DNA of 64,000 nt from an uncultured Flavobacteriaceae bacterium (GCA_938073895.1 CALJFB010000015.1:1-64000); one strand, 5' to 3'; positions 5,758-14,831 are shown, counted from the first letter of the stretch. Made by a program: numbers and translations. Notes: generated by a model from the sequence alone, not told the origin.

Positions 5758-7659
5758 TTATATTGTTTTAATTTTGTAGTTATTATTAGGTGTAATTTCT
5801 ATTTTAGAATGTTCTAATAAATACGCTATTGCTTCTTTAATTTGTTGTTCGGGAATTTTAAGCGCTTGAAATAATGCTCTAGAATTGGCCTCGGTAGTTT
5901 TTAAATACTGTAATATTTGGCCAGCAATGTCTTGTTTTTTATATGATTTGTTTAAGTTTTTTTTTATACAAACCGAACAAATACCACATTTTTCTGTTAG
6001 TTTTTCGCCAAAATAAGTAGTTAGTTGTATGGTTTTACAAACCTGATCATTTTTAATATATTCTAAAACCGATGCTACTTGTGTTTCCTTTAGCTCATTT
6101 TGTTGTCTAATAATTTTAGCAACTCTATTTATTGCTAAATCGTCTTCTCTTAATTGTAAGAATGAGATGGAAGCGTCTGTTTTATTATGTTTAAAGCTTA
6201 TAATGTCGTCTTTTTCTAATTGTTCTAAAACTGATATAATTTTAGATTGAGAAATACTTGTTTTTTTTGAAACTAATGCTAGATTTATTTTTGTTTCGTG
6301 CTCAAAAATTCCGCCATAAGTTCTTAAAATGGATTTTGTAACTAAAGCAAGATCTTGATGTGTTTCTAAATATCTAAATAATTGTCCGCTACTTATTTTA
6401 AACTGAACAAATATTGTGGTGTTAAATTGTTTTGATAAACTAATTATGCCAACACGATCTAAAGTTTGTAAACTATTATATGTTAGAGTATAGTTGAATT
6501 TATAGTGCTTGCAAAAATCTGTAAAGTCAAAATCGAAGCTAGTTTCTATAAATTCGCCATAAGCAATTTGAAAATAGTTGCTCAGTTTTTTATATACTGT
6601 TTTAATGTAATCTATACTTGGTAAAACACTTAAAAACTGATGCTTTAAAACTTGCTCATCATTAGTGTTGCAAAGAATTACAGCAAAAGCTTTTTCTCCG
6701 TTTCTTCCAGCTCTTCCTGCTTCTTGAAAATAACTTTCTATATTTTCTGGTAAATTTAAATGTACAACTGTTTTTACATTGCCTTTATCAATTCCCATTC
6801 CAAAAGCACTAGTAGCAACCATAACTTGTGCTTGGTTAGCCATCCAAGAGTCATAATTAGTTTCTTTTTCTTTGTTTGTAAGTCCGCCATTATAAAATGT
6901 AGCCGATATATTTTTACTTTTTAAATATTGAGAAACTTCTATTGTGCTTCGTCTGTTTCTAACATACACTATGGAACTTGCTGTGTTTTTTCTTAAAATG
7001 GTTTCTAATCTGTAAAGTTTATCTTCTTCATTAAAAACCATATAAGCCAAATTATCTCGCTTAAAAGATGTTTTAAAAGTATTTGATGAGATAAAATCTA
7101 ATTCCTTTTTAATATCTTCTTCAACTAATGGTGTTGCAGATGCTGTAAGCGCAATAATATTTACAGTTGGTTGTAATGTTCTAAGTAATGTTATGTTTTT
7201 GTAAGCTGGTCTAAAATCGTTTCCCCATTGGCTAATACAATGCGCTTCGTCTACTGCAATTAAATTTACAGGCATTTGCTTTATACGTTCTTGTACAATA
7301 TCTTGTTGCAAACGCTCTGGAGATAAATAAAGGAATTTATATTTACCGTAAATACAATTATCTAATTTGGTACTTAATTCATCTTGAGAAATACCACTGG
7401 TTAAAGCCATAGCTTTTATACCTTTATCTGTTAAAGCTGTAACTTGATCTTTCATTAAAGCAACTAAAGGAGAAATTACAATACAAATACCATCTTTTGC
7501 TAATGCAGGAACTTGGAAACATAAAGATTTTCCGCCACCAGTTGGCATTAAAGCTAGCGTATCTTCTCCAGAAATTACACTATCAATAATTTCTTCTTGA
7601 AGTGGTCTAAATTTGGTATAATTAAAATACTTTTCTAGTATGTTTAAAGGATGTTCCAT
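5758..7659 (-). CDS. recQ: RecQ-family ATP-dependent DNA helicase (short form)
   Basis: A 633-residue superfamily 2 helicase that unwinds DNA 3' to 5' in repair and recombination. Walker A is PTGGGKS at 39-45 and the Walker B box is DEAH at 137-140, followed by CISQWGNDFRP. RecQ zinc-binding cysteines lie at about 541, 558, 561 and 564, with winged-helix sequence around them. The C-terminal HRDC domain of longer RecQ proteins is absent. This is one of two recQ genes in the window; the other, at 45266-47434, has the HRDC region. The start overlaps the upstream kinase stop as TAATG, so the two are co-translated. fmt follows after 3 bases. Confidence 0.95.
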   Translation of the reverse strand: MEHPLNILEKYFNYTKFRPLQEEIIDSVISGEDTLALMPTGGGKSLCFQVPALAKDGICIVISPLVALMKDQVTALTDKGIKAMALTSGISQDELSTKLDNCIYGKYKFLYLSPERLQQDIVQERIKQMPVNLIAVDEAHCISQWGNDFRPAYKNITLLRTLQPTVNIIALTASATPLVEEDIKKELDFISSNTFKTSFKRDNLAYMVFNEEDKLYRLETILRKNTASSIVYVRNRRSTIEVSQYLKSKNISATFYNGGLTNKEKETNYDSWMANQAQVMVATSAFGMGIDKGNVKTVVHLNLPENIESYFQEAGRAGRNGEKAFAVILCNTNDEQVLKHQFLSVLPSIDYIKTVYKKLSNYFQIAYGEFIETSFDFDFTDFCKHYKFNYTLTYNSLQTLDRVGIISLSKQFNTTIFVQFKISSGQLFRYLETHQDLALVTKSILRTYGGIFEHETKINLALVSKKTSISQSKIISVLEQLEKDDIISFKHNKTDASISFLQLREDDLAINRVAKIIRQQNELKETQVASVLEYIKNDQVCKTIQLTTYFGEKLTEKCGICSVCIKKNLNKSYKKQDIAGQILQYLKTTEANSRALFQALKIPEQQIKEAIAYLLEHSKIEITPNNNYKIKTI

Positions 7660-8201
7660 TAAATGGCTTTAATCTCATTTAAAATATAATTTGTACGTTC
7701 TTTTATGCTACCAAAAGGTACATCTAATAGTTTATAGTTGTAATTTTTATAAGTTTTAAGTAAAGCTTCATGAATTTCTTTTGCTTGCTCAAAAGTTTCG
7801 TAGCGCTCGTTATCTTGAACATAAATATCTTGCCAAGGTGCTAAAACAAAAACGTAATTGTAAGTGTTTTCTTTACAAGATGTATTAAACGTTTCTGGAT
7901 ATTCTTGATTAACAAAATCCATATAAGCTACTGTATCTGGAATTCCACGATCTAAAAACACAAAATCTGCTTTGCTGTTTGCTGCATCTTTAAATTGTAA
8001 TTCTCGTCCTTTAAGAAGTAGCTCACTAAATAATAACGGTTTTTCAAGAAATAAATGGTTTATACCATCTTTTCTAGCATCCAAGATTACTTGTCTCGAA
8101 ATCTCTTCAAAACAGGTAAAACCTTCGGCTTTTAAATTATTTATTATCGAGGATTTTCCTGTGCTTGGTCCGCCAGTAATTACTATTTTTTTTGTTTTCA
8201 A
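7659..8201 (-). CDS. P-loop ATPase/kinase, AAA_28 (NadR/Ttd14-like)
   Basis: A 180-residue P-loop protein. Walker A is GGPSTGKS at 10-17; EEISRQVI follows at about 32-39 and FLDRGIPDTVAYMDF near 80-95, a pattern of the AAA_28 group related to the kinase domain of NadR and to Ttd14. These proteins may phosphorylate a small substrate or bind phosphoinositide-like ligands; the true substrate is unknown here. It is the first gene of the operon with recQ and fmt and overlaps recQ by one base. Start ATG at 8201 places the P-loop at the usual distance. Confidence 0.85.
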   Translation of the reverse strand: MKTKKIVITGGPSTGKSSIINNLKAEGFTCFEEISRQVILDARKDGINHLFLEKPLLFSELLLKGRELQFKDAANSKADFVFLDRGIPDTVAYMDFVNQEYPETFNTSCKENTYNYVFVLAPWQDIYVQDNERYETFEQAKEIHEALLKTYKNYNYKLLDVPFGSIKERTNYILNEIKAI

Positions 8202-8267
8202 ATTAAATAAAGTATTAAAAAGTAAAAATCGGAATTAAATTCATTAAAAAAAAATGTTAGTAAAGCT

Positions 8268-8275
8268 TATATTTG
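8268..8275 (+). promoter_or_regulatory. Candidate -7 element for the DUF493 gene
   Basis: TATATTTG, a match to the Bacteroidota -7 consensus, lies 19 bases before the ATG at 8295. No TTG is found at the expected -33 distance. Confidence 0.5.
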
Positions 8276-8294
8276 TATACTTTCAAAAACACTT

Positions 8295-8588
8295 ATGAAT
8301 CCAAATCAAGACCCAAAAGCATTTTATGCTAAATTAAAAGAGCAATTATTAGACACATCTACCTGGCCATCAGAATATTTGTACAAATTTATTGTATTAA
8401 CAGATGCGACTAAAATTAAGCAAATAGAAGATGTTTTCGATAATTTAGGAGCTGTAATTAACACTAAAGCATCTTCTAACGGAAAATACACAAGCGTTTC
8501 TATAGATGTGCAAATGAAAAATCCTGATGCAGTTATTGGAAAGTACCAAGAAATAGCAGAAAAAGTTGAAGGCGTTATTAGTCTTTAA
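8295..8588 (+). CDS. DUF493 family protein (YbeD-like)
   Basis: A 97-residue protein of the DUF493/YbeD family, small ACT-like alpha/beta proteins proposed to have regulatory roles. The conserved WPSEYLYKFIV (about 19-29) and the central NTKASSNGKYTSVSI (about 56-70) are recognisable. Length agrees with the family. It lies on the plus strand in front of the DUF4290 and murA genes, 72 bases from the first, and may share a transcript with them. Confidence 0.88.
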   Translation: MNPNQDPKAFYAKLKEQLLDTSTWPSEYLYKFIVLTDATKIKQIEDVFDNLGAVINTKASSNGKYTSVSIDVQMKNPDAVIGKYQEIAEKVEGVISL

Positions 8589-8660
8589 CCTATTTTTTTT
8601 GTAAGTTGCACAAGCATTAAAACTTCAGTGCATTAGTACTAAAATCTACACTTTTTTATT

Positions 8661-9344
8661 TTGATAGACGACATAGAATACAACACAGAGCGCGAGCATT
8701 TAATTATACCTGAATATGGAAGACATATGCAGAAAATGATTAATCACGCCAAATCTCAAGAAACCAAAGAAGAACGTAATAAAATAGCAAAAGCTATAAT
8801 TGCCGTTATGGGAAATATGCAACCGCATTTGCGCGATGTTCCAGATTTTCAACATAAACTTTGGGATCAATTATTTATAATGTCTAAGTTTGAGTTAGAT
8901 GTAGATTCGCCTTTCGATATGCCATCGGAAGAAGAATTGCGTGAGCCACCAAAACCTTTAGAATATCCTCAAAATTTTCCTAAATATCGTTTCTACGGAA
9001 ATAATATTAAGACCATGATTGATGTAGCTAACACTTGGGAAGATGGCGACATGAAAGAAGCTTTAGTTTTTACTATTGCCAATCATATGAAAAAATGTTT
9101 CTTAAATTGGAATAAAGATACGGTTGAAGATACTGTTATTTTTCAACATTTATTCGAGCTTTCAGAAGGTAAAATAAATATAAAAGATACAACAGAAAGC
9201 TTAACAGATGCAGGTAGATTAATGAAATCTAATAAGAAATACACATCTAAATCAAGCTTAAATACACCTGTAAATAAGAAAAATTACCACAAAAAAAGTA
9301 ACAATACCAACAACAACAATAACCGCAATAAAAAACGCTATTAA
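8661..9344 (+). CDS. DUF4290 domain protein
   Basis: A 227-residue protein of a family confined to Bacteroidota, function unknown. The DUF4290 region spans about residues 3-185, beginning with EYNTEREHLIIPEYGRHMQK. After residue about 190 the sequence becomes low complexity, rich in Asn, Lys and Ser, and ends in NKKRY; such a basic tail could contact nucleic acid, but that is a guess. The start is a TTG at 8661, preferred because the first in-frame ATG lies 22 codons later, inside the conserved region. The murA gene follows after 5 bases, so they are very probably co-transcribed. Confidence 0.88.
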   Translation: MIDDIEYNTEREHLIIPEYGRHMQKMINHAKSQETKEERNKIAKAIIAVMGNMQPHLRDVPDFQHKLWDQLFIMSKFELDVDSPFDMPSEEELREPPKPLEYPQNFPKYRFYGNNIKTMIDVANTWEDGDMKEALVFTIANHMKKCFLNWNKDTVEDTVIFQHLFELSEGKINIKDTTESLTDAGRLMKSNKKYTSKSSLNTPVNKKNYHKKSNNTNNNNNRNKKRY

Positions 9345-9349
9345 TAGAT

Positions 9350-10660
9350 ATGGGGACATTTATTATTGAAGGTGGACACCAATTAAAAGGTGAAATCCAG
9401 CCACAAGGAGCAAAAAATGAAGCATTACAAATTTTATGTGCTGTATTATTAACTCCAGAAAAAGTGACAATTAATAATATTCCAGATATTATTGATATCA
9501 ATAAACTTATAACTTTATTAGGGAATTTAGGCGTTAAAGTAGAACGTTTAAATAACTCATCTTACAGATTTCAAGCAGACGAAATTAATTTAGATTACAT
9601 GCAATCTGCCGACTTTAAAAAAGAAGGAAGCGGATTACGTGGTTCTATTATGATGGTTGGACCATTATTAGCGCGTTTTGGAAAAGGCTATATCCCAAAA
9701 CCTGGAGGCGATAAAATTGGAAGAAGACGTTTAGATACACATTTTGAAGGTTTTATTAAATTAGGAGCTAAATTTAGATATAACAGAGAAGATTATTTCT
9801 ATGGTGTAGAAGCAAACGAGCTAGTTGGAACAGATATGCTTTTAGATGAAGCTTCTGTAACAGGTACAGCAAATATAGTAATGGCTGCTGTTTTAGCAAA
9901 AGGAACCACAACTATCTATAATGCAGCTTGCGAACCTTACTTACAACAATTATGTAAGATGTTAAACCGTATGGGTGCAAAAATTGGTGGTGTTGGTTCT
10001 AACCTTTTAACTATTCAAGGTGTTGATTCTCTTTTAGGTACAGAACACACAATGCTTCCAGATATGATTGAAATTGGAAGTTGGATTGGTTTAGCAGCTA
10101 TGACTAAAAGTGAATTAACGATTAAAAACGTAAGTTGGGACGATTTAGGTCAGATCCCAGATGTGTTTAGAAAGTTAGGAATTACTTTAGAACGTAAAGG
10201 CGACGATATTTTTATTCCACAACATAAAGATGGATACGAAATTCAGAATTATATAGATGGTTCTATTCTTACCATTGCCGATGCGCCTTGGCCTGGATTT
10301 ACACCAGACTTATTAAGTATTATTTTAGTAGTTGCAACGCAAGCAAGAGGCGAAGTTTTAGTACATCAAAAAATGTTTGAAAGTCGTTTATTCTTTGTAG
10401 ATAAGGTAATAGATATGGGTGCAAAAATTATTCTTTGCGATCCGCACAGAGCAACAATTATTGGTCACGATTTTAAATCGCAATTAAAGGCAACTACAAT
10501 GGTTTCTCCAGATATTAGAGCTGGAATTTCACTGTTAATTGCTGCTTTAAGTGCAAAAGGAACTTCTAAAATTCATAATATTGAACAAATAGATAGAGGT
10601 TACCAATATATTGTAGAACGTTTACAAAAGATTGGTGCTAAAATTTCTAGAGTAGAGTAG
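9350..10660 (+). CDS. murA: UDP-N-acetylglucosamine 1-carboxyvinyltransferase
   Basis: A 436-residue enzyme catalysing the first committed step of peptidoglycan synthesis, the transfer of enolpyruvate from PEP to UDP-GlcNAc. The substrate contacts Lys22-Asn23 are present in AKNEAL. The active-site loop reads KPGGDKIGRRRLDTH, so the Cys that is alkylated by fosfomycin in E. coli (Cys115) is Asp121 here. A Cys-to-Asp change at this site is known from Mycobacterium and Chlamydia MurA and gives intrinsic fosfomycin resistance; I infer the same property. Length is normal. It is the last gene after DUF493 and DUF4290. Confidence 0.96.
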   Translation: MGTFIIEGGHQLKGEIQPQGAKNEALQILCAVLLTPEKVTINNIPDIIDINKLITLLGNLGVKVERLNNSSYRFQADEINLDYMQSADFKKEGSGLRGSIMMVGPLLARFGKGYIPKPGGDKIGRRRLDTHFEGFIKLGAKFRYNREDYFYGVEANELVGTDMLLDEASVTGTANIVMAAVLAKGTTTIYNAACEPYLQQLCKMLNRMGAKIGGVGSNLLTIQGVDSLLGTEHTMLPDMIEIGSWIGLAAMTKSELTIKNVSWDDLGQIPDVFRKLGITLERKGDDIFIPQHKDGYEIQNYIDGSILTIADAPWPGFTPDLLSIILVVATQARGEVLVHQKMFESRLFFVDKVIDMGAKIILCDPHRATIIGHDFKSQLKATTMVSPDIRAGISLLIAALSAKGTSKIHNIEQIDRGYQYIVERLQKIGAKISRVE

Positions 10661-10823
10661 TAGTGCCATACTTTTTTTAATTTATTGTATTATAAGTGTT
10701 AATTATACACAGTCCAATAAAATAGTGGATATAATAAAGGTTTTAGATCTAGATTAATTTTGTTTAATCTTTTAAAATTTTAAAAAAAACACTGTTTATA
10801 ACTAAATTTTTTCTAATAAACTT

Positions 10824-10863
10824 ATACCAAAATAAAATTGATTTAACTTAATTATTTTGGTAT
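10824..10863 (+). terminator. Possible terminator downstream of murA
   Basis: A 12-base perfect inverted repeat (10824-10835 with 10852-10863) with a 16-base loop precedes a T-rich stretch, about 160 bases after murA. The stem contains only two G-C pairs, so its strength is doubtful. The remaining murA-photolyase gap (10661-10948) shows no other clear element. Confidence 0.4.
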
Positions 10864-10948
10864 TAGTTTTTTGTAACATTTTACAAGTCATTTTAATATA
10901 AACTCTTTAATATCTATAAATATTAAGGCTAACAAAAAGCCTTATATA

Positions 10949-12253
10949 CTAACTTACGGCAGCTTTATAAACCAGTAAACAGCGTTCTCTGGCTTCTTTA
11001 TGATCTACAATAGGTTTAGGATAAGTAAATTCTTGATAGTCTGGAACCCATTTTCTAATGTATTTGTGCGCTTTATCAAACTTATCTATTTGTGTGGTTG
11101 GATTAAAAATTCTAAAATAAGGCGATGCGTCTACACCAGATCCAGCAACCCATTGCCAATTCCCAACATTACTAGACATGTCGTAATCATGAAGTTTTTC
11201 GGCAAAATACGCTTCGCCTAAACGCCAATCTATAAGTAAATGTTTACACAAAAAACTACCCACAAGCATTCTAACACGATTATGCATAAAACCTGTGGCA
11301 TTTAATTGTCTCATTCCTGCGTCTACTAGTGGATATCCTGTTTTTCCTTCGCACCAGGCTTTAAATTCAGTTTCGTTATTACGCCATTCAATTCTATCGT
11401 ATTTTGGTTTAAAAGCATTTTTATATGTATGTGGAAAATGCCATAAAATTTGCATAAAAAATTCACGCCAAATTAATTCTTGCCAAAAGATTTCGTTGTT
11501 TTCTGCAATAGCTTTTTTTACCATTTTACGAATACTAACGGTTCCAAATCGTAAATGTGGTCCTAATTTAGATGTACTATCTAAAGCAGGGAAATTTCTT
11601 GTGTCTTCGTAAGTCTGAATTAATTTTGGATTTACAGTAAAAGCTTCAATGGGTTGATTTGATTTTTCAAAACCCATTTGGTTTAATGTTATGTTTGGTG
11701 CGTTTTTTAGATTAACTAAATTATTAAAAAGTGGTTCTGTTTTAAATTCATCTAACATTGTACCTTTAAAACGTGCTTTCCATTGTTTCATGTATGGCGT
11801 GTAAACCATGTAAGGTTTGCCATCTTTTTTAGTAATATCGTCTCGCTCGTTTATTACTTGATCTTTAAATGTTTTAAAATTAATGTTTTTTTGCTCTAAT
11901 AATTTAGCTATTTCTTTATCGCGATCTAAAGCATATGGCTCGTAATCGTGATTGGTATAAACCGTATCTATTGTGTAAGTCTCTAATAGTTGTTTGTATA
12001 TAGTTTCTGGTTTTCCGTAATAAAAAGCGATTGTACCAAGATTTTGGTTTTCTAATTTTTTTCTTAGATTTTGAAGCGTTTCGAATATAAAGGTAACTCT
12101 GGCATCGTTTTTTGGGAGTTTAGTCAGAATTTCTGAATCAAATATAAAAATAGGTAAGACTTTTTTATTAGAAGATAAGGCTTTAAATAATGCAACATTA
12201 TCGTCTAATCTTAAATCGCGTCTAAACCAAAATATATGAATTGCTTCTGTCAT
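10949..12253 (-). CDS. phrB: Deoxyribodipyrimidine photolyase, class I CPD type
   Basis: A 434-residue flavoprotein that repairs UV-made pyrimidine dimers using light. The N-terminal antenna domain begins IHIFWFRRDLRLDDNVAL (5-22). The FAD-binding and catalytic domain includes KLGPHLRFGTVS, a WxELIWREFF-type stretch, PLVDAGMRQLNATGFMHNR, and NVGNWQWVAGSGVDASPYF (about 362-380), with FRIFNP at 380-385. These are class I CPD photolyase features. It is the last gene of the photolyase/cryptochrome block (all minus strand). A 130-base gap separates it from the SRPBCC gene to its right, so it may have its own promoter. Confidence 0.93.
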   Translation of the reverse strand: MTEAIHIFWFRRDLRLDDNVALFKALSSNKKVLPIFIFDSEILTKLPKNDARVTFIFETLQNLRKKLENQNLGTIAFYYGKPETIYKQLLETYTIDTVYTNHDYEPYALDRDKEIAKLLEQKNINFKTFKDQVINERDDITKKDGKPYMVYTPYMKQWKARFKGTMLDEFKTEPLFNNLVNLKNAPNITLNQMGFEKSNQPIEAFTVNPKLIQTYEDTRNFPALDSTSKLGPHLRFGTVSIRKMVKKAIAENNEIFWQELIWREFFMQILWHFPHTYKNAFKPKYDRIEWRNNETEFKAWCEGKTGYPLVDAGMRQLNATGFMHNRVRMLVGSFLCKHLLIDWRLGEAYFAEKLHDYDMSSNVGNWQWVAGSGVDASPYFRIFNPTTQIDKFDKAHKYIRKWVPDYQEFTYPKPIVDHKEARERCLLVYKAAVS

Positions 12254-12383
12254 AAAAATTTTATTTTTTCTTTCTACAAACGCAGAAATCTTTTTATTAC
12301 TTCGTTTTAATACTATTTATAAAAATCACATTTTATTTAATGTTCTAATTTATACAACTTCAAATAATAATAATAGTAAAGTA

Positions 12384-12848
12384 TTAAAGGTATTTTCCAA
12401 AAATTGTTTCCAACTGTTTTGTTCTATATTTAAATATACTTTCTAGTTTTGGTTTAACTAATATAGGATGCACTAATTGGCCTAATAGTCCAAATGGCAC
12501 TTTATAATCTATAATATCTTCCATTTCTACGCCACCATCAATTTCTTTAATAAAATGCTTGTGATGCCAAAATGCATAAGGTCCATAAAGTTGTAAATCT
12601 ATAAAGTACTTTTTATCTTGGAATTGAGTGATTTCGCTTACCCATTTAGTTTTAAATCCAGGTAATGGTGTTACACTATATTGTATAACTTGTCCAGCAT
12701 ACATTTGTTTTTCTGCACCAGATATAATTTTCATATTCATTTCTGGTGGTGTTAATTTAGATAAATTTGCTGGGTTGCATAAAAAAGCCCATGCTTGATC
12801 TAAAGTTATGGGCAATTTTTGTTTTTTTTGAAATCGGTATATTTTCAT
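12384..12848 (-). CDS. SRPBCC family protein
   Basis: A 154-residue protein of the SRPBCC (START/Bet v1-like) superfamily, ligand-binding cyclase-like type. Start FQKKQKLPITLDQAWAFLCN and the following LSKLTPPEMNMKI are characteristic of a group found beside photolyase and SDR genes. It probably binds a hydrophobic small molecule; no catalytic residues can be assigned. It begins one base after the tspO stop codon, in one operon with tspO, the glutathione peroxidase and the SDR. A link to pigment or lipid protection under light is suggested only by position. Confidence 0.85.
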   Translation of the reverse strand: MKIYRFQKKQKLPITLDQAWAFLCNPANLSKLTPPEMNMKIISGAEKQMYAGQVIQYSVTPLPGFKTKWVSEITQFQDKKYFIDLQLYGPYAFWHHKHFIKEIDGGVEMEDIIDYKVPFGLLGQLVHPILVKPKLESIFKYRTKQLETIFGKYL

Positions 12849-12849
12849 T

Positions 12850-13311
12850 TTAATTATATATTACAATATAAGCATTTAAAGATGTGGCTAATACAGACCA
12901 AATCATATAGGGTAAAAGTAAGTAACTGTATTTGGGCTCTATTTTTTTACTAACAATATATAGGTAATAAACCACCGCAGTTAAGAGCAAAATGTTTATT
13001 AATCCTAACACAATAAAATGGTTATTAAAAAATATAAAATTCCACATAATATTAAAAATTACTTGTAATGTAAATGTAATTTTTATTTTTACTGAAGGCT
13101 TTTTACTAAATAATTTAGCTAATAAAACCGATAAGCAAATCATTATGCTAGTCCAAGCAATTCCAAAGAGCCAACCTGGTGGCGACCAAGGTGCTTTATT
13201 TAGATTTGTGTACCATTCTGTTTGTGGCCCATTATCCATTAGTAAACTTCCTAAGGCTAAACTTCCAAAGTTTATTATTAAGAAAATAATGAATAACTTT
13301 AGACTTTTCAT
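12850..13311 (-). CDS. tspO: TspO/MBR family membrane protein
   Basis: A 153-residue integral membrane protein with five predicted helices, homologous to the bacterial tryptophan-rich sensory protein and mitochondrial translocator protein. The first loop is aromatic-rich (Trp33, Trp42, Trp47, Trp53, with APWSPPGW at 40-47), which forms the ligand site for porphyrins in this family. TspO proteins bind and degrade or move tetrapyrroles in a light- and oxygen-dependent way, which suits the photolyase neighbourhood. It overlaps the glutathione peroxidase gene by 4 bases and so is translationally coupled to it. Confidence 0.93.
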   Translation of the reverse strand: MKSLKLFIIFLIINFGSLALGSLLMDNGPQTEWYTNLNKAPWSPPGWLFGIAWTSIMICLSVLLAKLFSKKPSVKIKITFTLQVIFNIMWNFIFFNNHFIVLGLINILLLTAVVYYLYIVSKKIEPKYSYLLLPYMIWSVLATSLNAYIVIYN

Positions 13312-13844
13312 TTTAAATGCTTTAAAATTTTAGAACTTTTAGGAGATGTAGTAGAATAGTAAAAATCTATTAATTGCCCATCTGGATTGACTAAATATTT
13401 TTGAAAATTCCATTTAACTGAAGAATTTTTTACACCATTTTTAGCTGAATTTGTTAACCATTTATAAAGTAAATGTTGGTTTGTACCTTTAACATCTACT
13501 TTTTCAGAAATTGTAAAATCTACACCATAATTTACGGCACAAAATTCTGAAATTTCTGATGCATTTCCAGGTTCTTGTTTTCCAAATTGATTACAAGGAA
13601 CTCCAATAACTTCTAATTTGTCTTTATGCTTAGTATATAATTCCTGTAACTCTTTATATTGTGGTGTAAATCCACATTTTGAAGCGACGTTTACAAAAAG
13701 AATGTACTTTCCTTTGTATTTAGATAAGTCTAAATTTTTACCTTGTAAGGTATTAATCTTAATATCGTAAATAGAGGTCGGTTTAGACGTGTTTGTGGAA
13801 ACTTTAGACCCTAAAGTTGCTAAAAATGCTTTAAAAGGATTCAT
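13308..13844 (-). CDS. Glutathione peroxidase (Cys type)
   Basis: A 178-residue thiol peroxidase that reduces hydrogen and lipid peroxides. The three family motifs are present: peroxidatic Cys57 in ASKCGFTPQY, the CNQFGKQEP block (84-92), and KWNFQKYLVN with Trp145 and Asn146. It uses Cys rather than selenocysteine, as most bacterial members do; these often take electrons from thioredoxin rather than glutathione. No signal peptide is obvious, although the first 12 residues are mildly hydrophobic. It is 4 bases from the upstream SDR and overlaps tspO downstream. Its presence supports an oxidative-stress role for the operon. Confidence 0.93.
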   Translation of the reverse strand: MNPFKAFLATLGSKVSTNTSKPTSIYDIKINTLQGKNLDLSKYKGKYILFVNVASKCGFTPQYKELQELYTKHKDKLEVIGVPCNQFGKQEPGNASEISEFCAVNYGVDFTISEKVDVKGTNQHLLYKWLTNSAKNGVKNSSVKWNFQKYLVNPDGQLIDFYYSTTSPKSSKILKHLK

Positions 13845-13848
13845 ATAA

Positions 13849-14532
13849 TTATATTTTAAAACTTACAATTCCACAGTCCATTTGGAATATTTGACCTGAT
13901 ATAGATGCGGCTTTGTCCGAAATTAGAAAAGCAGCCATATCAGCAACTTCTTCTGGAGCTAAGTATTTTTTTAATGGATGGCGTTCTTTCATGGCTTCTT
14001 CCATTTTTTCGTTACGTAACAACTTTGCAGCTAATTCTGTATCTGTAACTGTTGGAGCTATTGCATTAACTCTTATGGTTGGTGCAAATTCTGCTCCAAG
14101 AGATTTTGTTAAGCCTTCTACAGCACTTTTAGAAGCAGCAACACTTGCGTGAAAAGGCATTCCTAATTTTGCGGCAACAGTACTAAACAATACAATAGAT
14201 GGCTTAGTTCCGTTTTTTAATATGCTTAAATAGTGCTGTATTACTTTAACAGCTCCAATTACATTTATATTAAAATCGTTTTGGAAATCTTCTATTTTTA
14301 AACGTTTAAGTGGCTTTAGATTTATACTACCTGGGCAATATATAATACTATCTAAATGGTCTATATCGGGTAAATTGTCTTGTAAAACATCTATTCCGAA
14401 ATGGCTAACGTTTGGATGTTTAAAGTCTGGTTCTGTACGACTTAAGTTAATTATTTGGTGTGTATTGGCTAAGTTTTTAAGAATGGAATTCCCAATACCT
14501 TTACTACCGCCGACGATAAGTATGGTTTTCAT
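13849..14532 (-). CDS. SDR-family protein lacking the catalytic tyrosine
   Basis: A 227-residue short-chain dehydrogenase/reductase fold. The NAD(P) motif GGSKGIG is at 8-14, Ser117 is in place, and the C-terminal substrate region is normal (NAIAPTVTDTEL). The usual YxxxK is altered: Lys135 is kept in VAASKSAVEG, but the position of the catalytic Tyr is Val131. Classical SDR proton transfer therefore looks impaired, so the protein may bind nucleotide without normal turnover or use another residue. I read homologues from similar loci as having the same change, so it is probably a family trait rather than damage. It lies 4 bases before the glutathione peroxidase gene. Confidence 0.88.
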   Translation of the reverse strand: MKTILIVGGSKGIGNSILKNLANTHQIINLSRTEPDFKHPNVSHFGIDVLQDNLPDIDHLDSIIYCPGSINLKPLKRLKIEDFQNDFNINVIGAVKVIQHYLSILKNGTKPSIVLFSTVAAKLGMPFHASVAASKSAVEGLTKSLGAEFAPTIRVNAIAPTVTDTELAAKLLRNEKMEEAMKERHPLKKYLAPEEVADMAAFLISDKAASISGQIFQMDCGIVSFKI

Positions 14533-14591
14533 AACACTAATTTTTAGTTAAAGTATATTTGGCTTTATAGCCTAAAATGTAGAATAATCTT

Positions 14592-14831
14592 TTAAGATTT
14601 ATCTGGTCGTCCTCTCAAACGTTTTTCAATTTTCTGTTTAATAACAGTTAAACGTTTCATTAAGTCCATTAATTCTGGGTCTTTAGATTCTTTATAAAGA
14701 TCATTAATCCCTAAAATTAATTCTTTAGCTTCTCTAGACGATAAAATTCTATCGCTAGTTGTTTTAAAAGTATGTCTTCTACCTTCAAACTCTTCTGCGT
14801 GTTCTAGTAACGTTATTTTTTTTTTAGCCAT
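14592..14831 (-). CDS. Conserved small basic protein in the photolyase block
   Basis: A 79-residue, highly charged protein (many Lys, Arg and Glu), predicted to be mostly helical, with no cysteines, signal peptide or membrane segment. I do not recognise a named domain. Its ATG overlaps the folE stop codon (TAATG), so the two are translationally coupled, and it lies 59 bases upstream of the SDR gene. The tight coupling to GTP cyclohydrolase in a light-related operon suggests a role in that pathway or in DNA binding, but nothing in the sequence proves either. Confidence 0.7.
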   Translation of the reverse strand: MAKKKITLLEHAEEFEGRRHTFKTTSDRILSSREAKELILGINDLYKESKDPELMDLMKRLTVIKQKIEKRLRGRPDKS

